Of a DNA stretch of 6,947 bases, positions 1 through 5,453 are shown one piece after another. The translations under genes and the position numbers were made by a program. Below the pieces are notes generated by a model, which saw only the letters and a program-made list of their open reading frames with translations, was not told the origin of the DNA and searched no databases. Positions within the stretch are counted from its first letter, which is position 1, and every line of letters starts with the position of its first letter. Origin of the DNA: Bacteroidota bacterium (lineage in GTDB: Bacteria; Bacteroidota; Bacteroidia; Chitinophagales; Chitinophagaceae); the NCBI GenBank assembly GCA_023436685.1, contig JAEZIL010000276.1, positions 1 to 6,947 on the forward strand, in the 5' to 3' direction.

Positions 1-326
1 TTGGGGTGGTGTACTACATCCATCACCTTGAACGACAGGCCTGCAAGGGCATCGTAATTGGAAAAAGATGTACCGCAGCACTGGTAAATATTAGCACGGT
101 TGTATTTATCCATTTTATAGTCATTCAGGAAACCCTCATATCCTTCGTCGCGCAAAAATTGCGGCCGTTTATTCAGGTAAAGTGTTTGCCCTATGTATGC
201 CCTTACGTTGCTACCAAGGAAATTTACAGTGCTGTCGTAAGCGGGGTGGGCGTTTTCAGCAGCGAACGATTGATTTTGACAAACATTCAAAATCACAAGC
301 CATAACAGTGTTTGTAATATTTTCAT
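1..326 (-). CDS. Partial exported protein of unknown function (3' end beyond left edge)
   Basis: I do not recognise this protein. Read leftwards from the ATG at 326-324, the frame stays open for 108 codons to the window edge, so the C-terminus is missing. Residues 1-22 look like a Sec signal peptide: MKIL, then a hydrophobic run (LLWLVILNV), then SFA before AEN, a plausible signal peptidase I site. Cys16 lies within the hydrophobic stretch, but LNVC is a poor lipobox, so a lipoprotein is less likely. The mature part starts near residue 23, is rich in Asn and Tyr, and has a Cys-Cys pair at 83-84 in a YQCCGTSF context. It is transcribed divergently from purB, with a candidate promoter at 350-381. 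The opposite strand is also open over 6-305. I prefer the minus frame because it starts with a signal peptide, has a promoter-like sequence at the right distance and reads on through the window edge. Confidence 0.72.
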   Translation of the reverse strand, partial: MKILQTLLWLVILNVCQNQSFAAENAHPAYDSTVNFLGSNVRAYIGQTLYLNKRPQFLRDEGYEGFLNDYKMDKYNRANIYQCCGTSFSNYDALAGLSFKVMDVVHHP

Positions 327-349
327 AATCATTCATTTATGAAGTACTG

Positions 350-381
350 TAAAAATAAAGCAATTTTTTATTTGTTATCAA
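350..381 (-). promoter_or_regulatory. Candidate Bacteroidetes-type promoter for the leftward gene
   Basis: On the minus strand a TTG (381-379) is followed after 21 bp by TATTTTTA (357-350). This matches the Bacteroidetes -7 consensus TAnnTTTG at five of six fixed positions, and the spacer lies within the 17-23 bp range known for this phylum. Transcription would begin near 343-346, giving a leader of about 20 nt before the ATG at 326. The DNA is AT-rich, so a chance match is possible. Confidence 0.4.
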
Positions 382-434
382 GTAGTTAACAAAAAGTTTT
401 TTGCTCGTTAACAAAAAGTTGTTCGTTTGTTAAT
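374..434. repeat. Phased GTTAAC-type direct repeats in the divergent intergenic region
   Basis: The 14-mer GTTAACAAAAAGTT occurs twice without mismatch, at 385-398 and 407-420, exactly 22 bp apart. A degenerate third copy (GTTAATC) begins at 429, another 22 bp on, and a related GTTATCA begins at 374, 11 bp before the first copy. The 11/22/22 register is close to one and two helical turns, so the copies would lie on one face of the DNA. The core GTTAAC is itself palindromic. The array lies just upstream of the -33 element of the leftward candidate promoter and about 55-110 bp upstream of the candidate purB promoter. I infer a binding site for an unidentified regulator. The exact repeats are directly visible; the function is not shown. 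Confidence 0.55.
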
Positions 435-485
435 CATTTCTCTAAGCTATATAAAAGAATGTACCAAAAGATGTATTGACAACTA

Positions 486-515
486 TTGCTTTTGTTGTTT
501 TTTCGGGTATATTAT
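486..515 (+). promoter_or_regulatory. Weak candidate promoter for purB
   Basis: TTG at 486-488 is followed after exactly 19 bp by TATATTAT (508-515), which matches TAnnTTTG at four of six fixed positions. Transcription would start near 520, leaving a leader of about 70 nt before the ATG at 592. A competing element, TATTTTTG at 579-586, is an exact -7 box but has no TTG at a suitable distance upstream. It would give an almost leaderless message. The sequence alone does not decide between them. Confidence 0.3.
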
Positions 516-591
516 GATGAGCCCGGATAAAGTGCAGATGAAACAGCAGGCACGGCAGTAATTGTGGCAGGCAAACATTATTTTTGCGCCC

Positions 592-1932
592 ATGGAATTA
601 ACAGCGCTCACAGCCATCAGCCCCATCGATGGAAGGTACCGTTCTCAACTAGCGGTTTTAGCACCCTATTTTTCAGAGTTTGGCCTTATCCGCTACCGGG
701 TGAAGGTGGAGGTAGAATACTTCCTGTTCCTTGCCGAGCAGAAGATATTTAAGCTGCCTGTAAAGGTGAAGCCTGCACAGCTACGTAAGATATATGAAGA
801 GTTTACGGAGGCTGATGCTCAAAGCATTAAGCAGATAGAGCGCACTACCAATCATGATGTGAAAGCGGTAGAATATTTCCTGAAAGAGAAAATGAATGCA
901 ATGGGCGCCGGCGAAAGCGTAGAGTGGGTGCATTTTGGGCTTACAAGCCAGGATGTAAACAATACTGCTACGCCATTGCTGTGGAAAGATGCATTGGAAG
1001 AGCAATACCTGCCCATGCTTCAAAACATAATACTTAACCTGAAGAGATCGGCTAAGGAGTGGAAGGGTATACCTATGCTGGCGCGTACACACGGCCAGCC
1101 CGCATCGCCTACTACTTTGGGTAAGGAATGGATGGTGTTTGTAGAAAGGCTGGAAGGCCAGGTGCAGCAGCTATCGCATATACCTTTTGCCGCTAAATTT
1201 GGTGGTGCTACCGGAAATTTTAATGCGCATCATGTCGCTTTCCCGGCAAAAGACTGGCAGGCATTCGGCAATAGATTCGTAAACCAGAAATTGGGCCTGG
1301 AGCGCATGCAATACACTACACAGATAGAACATTACGATAACATAGCCGCACAATTCGACGCCCTGAAGCGCATCAATACCATACTGATAGACCTGTGCCG
1401 CGATGTGTGGAGTTATATATCGATGGAGTATTTTAAACAGAAAGTGAAAGAGGGAGAAGTAGGATCATCGGCCATGCCACACAAAGTAAACCCGATAGAT
1501 TTTGAAAACGCAGAAGGTAACCTGGGCATTGCAAATGCAATATTCGAGCACCTTTCGGCGAAACTGCCTGTTAGCCGCCTTCAGCGCGACCTGACAGATA
1601 GCACTGTACTTAGGAATGTGGGTGTGCCGTTGTCGCATAGCTACCTGGCCTTACGCTCGCTTGAAAAAGGTTTGAACAAATTATTGCTGAATAAAGATAA
1701 AATGCAACAAGACCTGGATAACAACTGGGCAGTAGTTGCAGAGGCTATACAAACTGTTTTGAGGCGCGAAAACTATCCGCAGCCATACGAAGCTTTAAAG
1801 GCTTTGACCCGCGGCAAATCCGGTATCGGCAAGAAAGATATTCATGAATTCATTGATACACTGAAAGTATCGGCAAAGGTGAAGAAAGAGCTAAAAGCAA
1901 TTACACCTTACAATTACGTAGGTATTTTCTAA
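592..1932 (+). CDS. purB: Adenylosuccinate lyase PurB
   Basis: PurB is a cytosolic homotetramer of the fumarase/aspartase superfamily. It removes fumarate from SAICAR to give AICAR and from adenylosuccinate to give AMP, so it acts twice in purine synthesis. The 446-residue product is close to the 456 of the E. coli enzyme. It opens with the family N-terminus LTAISPIDGRY (residues 6-16). It has the TSQDVNNTA block (118-126), RTHGQPASPTT with the catalytic-region His167 (165-175), GGATGNFNAH (204-213), and the signature loop GSSAMPHKVNPIDFEN (291-306) that carries the catalytic serine. An RLQRDLTDSTVLRN block follows. I start at ATG 592 because ELTALTAISPIDGRY is the usual PurB beginning. An in-frame TTG at 562 would add ten atypical residues, and an in-frame stop at 559-561 bars any longer form. 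The stop TAA overlaps the next start by one base, implying translational coupling. Confidence 0.97.
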   Translation: MELTALTAISPIDGRYRSQLAVLAPYFSEFGLIRYRVKVEVEYFLFLAEQKIFKLPVKVKPAQLRKIYEEFTEADAQSIKQIERTTNHDVKAVEYFLKEKMNAMGAGESVEWVHFGLTSQDVNNTATPLLWKDALEEQYLPMLQNIILNLKRSAKEWKGIPMLARTHGQPASPTTLGKEWMVFVERLEGQVQQLSHIPFAAKFGGATGNFNAHHVAFPAKDWQAFGNRFVNQKLGLERMQYTTQIEHYDNIAAQFDALKRINTILIDLCRDVWSYISMEYFKQKVKEGEVGSSAMPHKVNPIDFENAEGNLGIANAIFEHLSAKLPVSRLQRDLTDSTVLRNVGVPLSHSYLALRSLEKGLNKLLLNKDKMQQDLDNNWAVVAEAIQTVLRRENYPQPYEALKALTRGKSGIGKKDIHEFIDTLKVSAKVKKELKAITPYNYVGIF

Positions 1933-3293
1933 TGTACTTACCGAAACAATTGCTGGAAAGCCTGCATGGTGTGCAAGGTTACAATGAAGAGAAATTCATT
2001 GAAGCGCATAATGAGCCGGCACCTGTTTCGGTACGTTTACATCCGGTAAAAGGAGTAGAGCATTATGTCGGAATGCCACAAGTACCCTGGTGTGCAGAAG
2101 GCAGATACCTGCCGCAACGCCCGGTTTTTACGCTCGATCCCTCTTACCATGCAGGTGCCTACTATGTGCAGGAAGCGTCGTCAATGTTTCTAAGCCATGT
2201 ATTGCGTGCACTATTGCCTGAACGCGATAACATACGAGTGCTTGATTTGTGTGCAGCCCCCGGCGGTAAAAGCACCCTTATAGCATCGCTGCTGGGCAAG
2301 GACAGCCTTCTCATATCAAACGAAGTGATACGCACACGTGCTTCCATATTGCACGAGAATATGACACGGTGGGGCTATATGAATAGCTGGGTAACCAGCA
2401 ACGACCCTAAAGATATTGGCAGGCTGAACGGATATTTCGATGTGATAGTTGTAGACGCACCCTGTAGTGGCTCGGGCTTGTTCAGGAAAGATAAAGATGC
2501 CGTAAAGGAATGGAGTGAAGCGAATGTGATCCTTTGCAGCCATCGCCAGCAAAGGATATTGGCCGATATATGGCCTGCTCTGAAAGAAAACGGTCTGCTC
2601 GTATATGCTACTTGTTCTTACTCTCCGCCGGAAGATGAAGCCATATTGGATTGGTTAAGCGAGGAATTTGAAGTGGAAACTTTGAGCGTGCCAGGCATAA
2701 GCGCATGGGGTATTATTGAGACCACAGCTAACAGGGGAGCAAAAGGATACCGTTTCTATCCTGATAAGGTGAATGGTGAAGGCTTTTTCATTGCAGCACT
2801 GCGCAAAAGGGGGGCAGAAAAATCTATTAGCCAACTTAAATTCAAATCGCAAAGCGAAAAGAAGATTAAAGAAGCTGCAAGCCATTTACTGACAAGCGGA
2901 GAGTATGCCTATTTGCAAGGTAAAGAACAATATTTTGCTATTAATGCAGTTCATGAAACAGATTGGCAAATACTTAACAAAACATTATACCTGAGAAAAA
3001 CAGGTATAATGTTAGGAATGCCAACTGCAAAAGAATGGGTGCCGGATCATGAATTGGCGCTAAGTATAGATAAATCTAAAAGCATTGCCTGTGTTGATTT
3101 AGACAGAGATCAAGCGTTGAAGTTTCTTAAAAAAGAAGATATCACTATGCCGGCGGTAGCAAAAGGTTGGTATCTTGTAACATACAACAATCAGGCATTG
3201 GGCTGGATAAAGGCTTTAGGGAACAGGGTAAATAACTACCTGCCTAAAGGTTGGCGCATAAGAATGGAACTTACAGACGAACAACAGGCATAA
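1932..3293 (+). CDS. rsmF: RsmF-like rRNA/tRNA cytosine-C5 methyltransferase (NOL1/NOP2/Sun family)
   Basis: This enzyme transfers a methyl group from S-adenosylmethionine to C5 of a cytosine in RNA; in E. coli RsmF the target is C1407 of 16S rRNA. The 453-residue product shows YVQEASSM (78-85), the SAM-binding motif I DLCAAPGGKS (105-114), motif IV DAPCSGSG with Cys178 (175-182) and motif VI ATCSYSPPEDEA with Cys228, the two cysteines used by m5C methyltransferases. RFYPDKVNGEGFFIA (274-288) closes the catalytic domain. The C-terminal 160 residues include VPDHELALS (370-378), resembling the PSHALAL block of RsmF, and a PUA-like RNA-binding end (LGWIKALGNRVNNYLPKGW). This layout and the length (479 in E. 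coli) favour RsmF over RsmB, which has an N-terminal NusB-like domain. The exact RNA target here is inferred, not shown. The start ATG shares its A with the purB stop codon. Codons 350-361 contain a perfect inverted repeat. Confidence 0.9.
   Translation: MYLPKQLLESLHGVQGYNEEKFIEAHNEPAPVSVRLHPVKGVEHYVGMPQVPWCAEGRYLPQRPVFTLDPSYHAGAYYVQEASSMFLSHVLRALLPERDNIRVLDLCAAPGGKSTLIASLLGKDSLLISNEVIRTRASILHENMTRWGYMNSWVTSNDPKDIGRLNGYFDVIVVDAPCSGSGLFRKDKDAVKEWSEANVILCSHRQQRILADIWPALKENGLLVYATCSYSPPEDEAILDWLSEEFEVETLSVPGISAWGIIETTANRGAKGYRFYPDKVNGEGFFIAALRKRGAEKSISQLKFKSQSEKKIKEAASHLLTSGEYAYLQGKEQYFAINAVHETDWQILNKTLYLRKTGIMLGMPTAKEWVPDHELALSIDKSKSIACVDLDRDQALKFLKKEDITMPAVAKGWYLVTYNNQALGWIKALGNRVNNYLPKGWRIRMELTDEQQA
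2981..3013 (+). repeat. Perfect 13-bp inverted repeat (hairpin) inside the methyltransferase gene
   Basis: The left arm AACATTATACCTG (2981-2993) and right arm CAGGTATAATGTT (3001-3013) are exact reverse complements, separated by the 7-nt loop AGAAAAA. In mRNA this would fold into a 13-bp stem with four G-C pairs at the loop-closing end. The arms encode KTLYL and TGIML, which flank RK in the C-terminal region. There is no T-tract after the stem, so it is not a standard intrinsic terminator. The arms are directly visible; any function is unknown. Confidence 0.8.
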
Positions 3294-3337
3294 TTGTTGT
3301 ACTTATAGGGCGTTTATTTATTTCTAAATGAGTTAGT

Positions 3338-4261
3338 ATGTTCAAGTTTCCTGCGTTGGTAGTCGTGCTAATTTTGCATTCATTTATAGCTATTGCTAAA
3401 CAAGATAGTTTGCAGGTTATTATACACAACGATAAATGGGTTGTAAAGCATGATGCTAAATTGGGCGAAACAGTATTTTCATTAGCGCGTAAATACCACG
3501 TACCACCTGCTGTATTAGCCGATGTTAACGAGGTAAATTATCAATCGGGCCTGGATGCAGGGAGAGATATATACATTCCGCTTGGAGCATATAACCAGGT
3601 AACTTCAAACCCTGTTAACACTAATGTAAGGCCATTGTACTATATAGTAGATGAAGTAGATAACCTATACAGGATAAGCAAGTATGCAGGAGTACAACAA
3701 AGAACCATGCAGGAATGGAACCACCTCTCTGATAATGCCATTAGGGAAGGTCAGCGTTTATTTGTAGGCTGGATCTTGTACGATGCGACTGATATTACTA
3801 ATAGTAGCCCCTTGCAGGCGGGTAAGCCTGCTACAGTCATAAAGAAAAGCCCTGCGCCTACTCAGGCAGGTATTGAAGACAATAGCGATGAAAATGATAC
3901 CGTTATTATTATCAGGAAGCCTGTAGCAGATTCAGTATCGCCTGCTGAAAAGGCATTTTTGTTACAAACCAATAATGGCCTTAGCGTAAATGAAGAGAAA
4001 GGTACAGCTGTATTTTTTAATATGAGCAAGAAGATAGCGGGCTCAAAAACAATATATGCTTTTCATAATACTGCACGTAAGGGTACTATTATTAAAATAT
4101 ACAACCCCGGCACAAATACAACCGTATTTGCTAAGGTGTTGGGGCCAATACCCGGCACCAAACAATATCACGATGCTATTATAGGAATAGACGATAGTGC
4201 ACAGAAAATGTTGGGTGTAGATGATGCGCGTATGTGGTGCGAGCTGCAGTATGGGTATTAA
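3338..4261 (+). CDS. Exported LysM / double-psi beta-barrel peptidoglycan-binding protein
   Basis: The 307-residue product begins with a signal peptide (FPALVVVLILHSFIAIA, likely cut after residue 20). A first LysM domain lies at about 33-82 (KLGETVFSLARKYHVPPAVL, then DIYIP). A second, more divergent one lies at about 100-148 (YYIVDEVDNLYRISK, then GQRLFVGW). A low-complexity linker rich in Pro, Ala and Asp follows (150-205). The C-terminus (about 220-305) resembles the double-psi beta-barrel of RlpA: YAFHNTARKGT (240-250) matches the AAHRTLPFGT region and AIIGIDDSAQKMLG matches the RIIDLSxAAAxxLG region. The NDRGP segment that supplies an acidic residue in RlpA lytic transglycosylases reads AKVLGP (265-270), so lytic activity is doubtful. 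A structural or glycan-binding role at the cell wall, in the periplasm, is likelier. It starts 44 bp after the methyltransferase gene and may be co-transcribed with it. Confidence 0.85.
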   Translation: MFKFPALVVVLILHSFIAIAKQDSLQVIIHNDKWVVKHDAKLGETVFSLARKYHVPPAVLADVNEVNYQSGLDAGRDIYIPLGAYNQVTSNPVNTNVRPLYYIVDEVDNLYRISKYAGVQQRTMQEWNHLSDNAIREGQRLFVGWILYDATDITNSSPLQAGKPATVIKKSPAPTQAGIEDNSDENDTVIIIRKPVADSVSPAEKAFLLQTNNGLSVNEEKGTAVFFNMSKKIAGSKTIYAFHNTARKGTIIKIYNPGTNTTVFAKVLGPIPGTKQYHDAIIGIDDSAQKMLGVDDARMWCELQYGY

Positions 4262-4321
4262 CTTAAGACATTTTCATATAAATATATATTGGAATTGCGG
4301 GCGTTTTTGTAGGTTGCTGCA

Positions 4322-5344
4322 ATGAAAGTGCTTGTTATACGCTTTTCTTCTATTGGCGATATTGTACTCACTACTCCGGTTATCAGATGTTTAAAGCAGC
4401 AACGTCCGGATGTGGAATTGCATTATCTCACTAAAGCCAGCTTTAAATCGGTAGTGGCTCATAATCCATATATTGATAAGATCCATTACCTGCATGATGA
4501 TTTTATCAAAACACTTAATGAGTTAAGGGCAGAGAAGTTTGATTTCGTTATAGACCTGCATAACAATTTGCGTACAGCAAGAGTGAAGCGTGCACTGGAT
4601 GCAAAGAGTATGTCATTCCCTAAACTTAATATTCAAAAGTGGCTGTTAGTTAATTTCAAAATTAACCTCATGCCCTCTTACAGTATTGTAGAGCGTTACT
4701 TTGAAACAGTAAAGCCATTGGGGGTTACAAATGACGGACAGGGTTTGGATTATTTCTCGGGCGATGACTCCAAGCTAGGCAATAGAGATATACCCATGAG
4801 CCATTGGGCAGGGTATGTAGGGTGTGTAATAGGAGGCTCATATAATACTAAGAAGCTACCTGTAGATAAATGGAAGGAATTTTGTGCAAAGGTTCCTTAT
4901 CCTGTTGTACTAATGGGTGGGCCTGAAGATAGGGAAGAGGGTAACAGGATAGCAGAGCAGGATACTGTTAAGATATATAATGCATGTGGAAAGTTCAGCA
5001 TAAACGAATCGGCCCGGCTGGTACAGTTATCCAAAGTAGTTGTAAGTAATGATACAGGGCTGATGCATGTAGCCGCAGCATATAAAAAACCTATCATATC
5101 ATTATGGGGCAATACTTCACCCGAGATGGGCATGTTTCCTTACTACGGATATAATGATTTGAAAAAAATTGTAGAGCCCGTGGTATATATGATGGAAAAT
5201 AAAAGTCTTCATTGCCATCCCTGCAGTAAACTAGGCTATGCACGTTGTCCAAAGGGACATTTTAAATGTATGAATGAGTTGAATATGAATGAATTAGTAG
5301 AAATCGTTAAAAAATACTGGCCTTCTCCCAACCTAGATACTTAA
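4322..5344 (+). CDS. Glycosyltransferase family 9 (heptosyltransferase-like)
   Basis: GT9 enzymes such as WaaC and WaaF transfer heptose from ADP-heptose to the lipopolysaccharide core at the cytoplasmic face of the inner membrane. The 340-residue product has the family N-terminus VLVIRFSSIGDIVLTTPV (3-20), including the conserved Asp13. Its second Rossmann half contains a VIGGSYNTKKLP segment (169-180), VVLMGGPEDREEG (195-207) and the nucleotide-sugar-binding signature VVSNDTGLMHVAAA (240-253). Near the C-terminus are four cysteines (298, 301, 309, 316) in an HCHPCSKLGYARCPKGH context. A cysteine-rich stretch of this kind is often seen in GT9 proteins. The sugar donor and acceptor cannot be told from sequence. 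A short purine-rich AGG (4311-4313) lies 8 nt before the start, a weak ribosome-binding site. Threonine codons here are only ACA and ACT, unlike the downstream gene. Confidence 0.92.
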   Translation: MKVLVIRFSSIGDIVLTTPVIRCLKQQRPDVELHYLTKASFKSVVAHNPYIDKIHYLHDDFIKTLNELRAEKFDFVIDLHNNLRTARVKRALDAKSMSFPKLNIQKWLLVNFKINLMPSYSIVERYFETVKPLGVTNDGQGLDYFSGDDSKLGNRDIPMSHWAGYVGCVIGGSYNTKKLPVDKWKEFCAKVPYPVVLMGGPEDREEGNRIAEQDTVKIYNACGKFSINESARLVQLSKVVVSNDTGLMHVAAAYKKPIISLWGNTSPEMGMFPYYGYNDLKKIVEPVVYMMENKSLHCHPCSKLGYARCPKGHFKCMNELNMNELVEIVKKYWPSPNLDT

Positions 5345-5400
5345 TCTCATGTCTTTATTGTGTGGTAGGCAACAGGTATTTGATTTTTTTAACATTTTAC

Positions 5401-5430
5401 TTGTATAGACCACGGCATTTAATATATTTG
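5401..5430 (+). promoter_or_regulatory. Canonical Bacteroidetes promoter for the secreted surface-protein gene
   Basis: TTG at 5401-5403, a spacer of exactly 19 bp, then TATATTTG at 5423-5430, which matches TAnnTTTG at every fixed position. This is the consensus read by the primary sigma factor of Bacteroidota (-33 TTG or TTTG and -7 TAnnTTTG). Transcription should begin near 5434-5437, giving a leader of about 20 nt before the ATG at 5454. It makes the last gene independent of the glycosyltransferase upstream. Confidence 0.78.
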
Positions 5431-5453
5431 TGAATAGCGTTTATTAACTCAAT

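Noticed and set aside
6..305. Plus-strand open frame of 99 codons
   Set aside because: It lies opposite the leftward exported-protein frame, has no signal peptide or recognisable motif, and no promoter precedes it in the window. It is best explained as a shadow of the minus-strand gene.
514..561. 15-codon open frame (MMSPDKVQMKQQARQ) ending just before the TTG at 562, in frame with purB
   Set aside because: It could be a leader peptide, but the composition is unremarkable. The candidate transcript start at about 520 would remove its first two ATGs, and no regulatory hairpin accompanies it.
562..591. TTG-initiated extension of PurB by ten residues
   Set aside because: The added residues do not resemble the PurB N-terminus, whereas ATG 592 gives the usual family start.
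623..632. 10-bp palindrome CCATCGATGG near the start of purB
   Set aside because: It encodes the conserved PIDG of PurB and is short enough to be incidental.
3297..3326. TTG-N19-TATTTCTA as a promoter for the LysM gene
   Set aside because: The spacing is ideal, but the -7 box matches only four of six fixed bases in AT-rich DNA; not strong enough to annotate.
4263..4292. TTA-N19-TATATTGG as a promoter for the glycosyltransferase gene
   Set aside because: The -7 box has one mismatch, but the -33 element lacks the G of TTG. Possible but not supported well enough.
4649..4666. 8-bp inverted repeat GTTAATTTCAAAATTAAC in the glycosyltransferase gene
   Set aside because: The 2-nt loop is too tight for a stable RNA hairpin, and arms of this length are expected about once per window by chance.
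5345..5390. Possible terminator after the glycosyltransferase gene, because of the T-run at about 5382-5389
   Set aside because: I can build only a stem of about 4 bp upstream of the T-run, too weak to call an intrinsic terminator.
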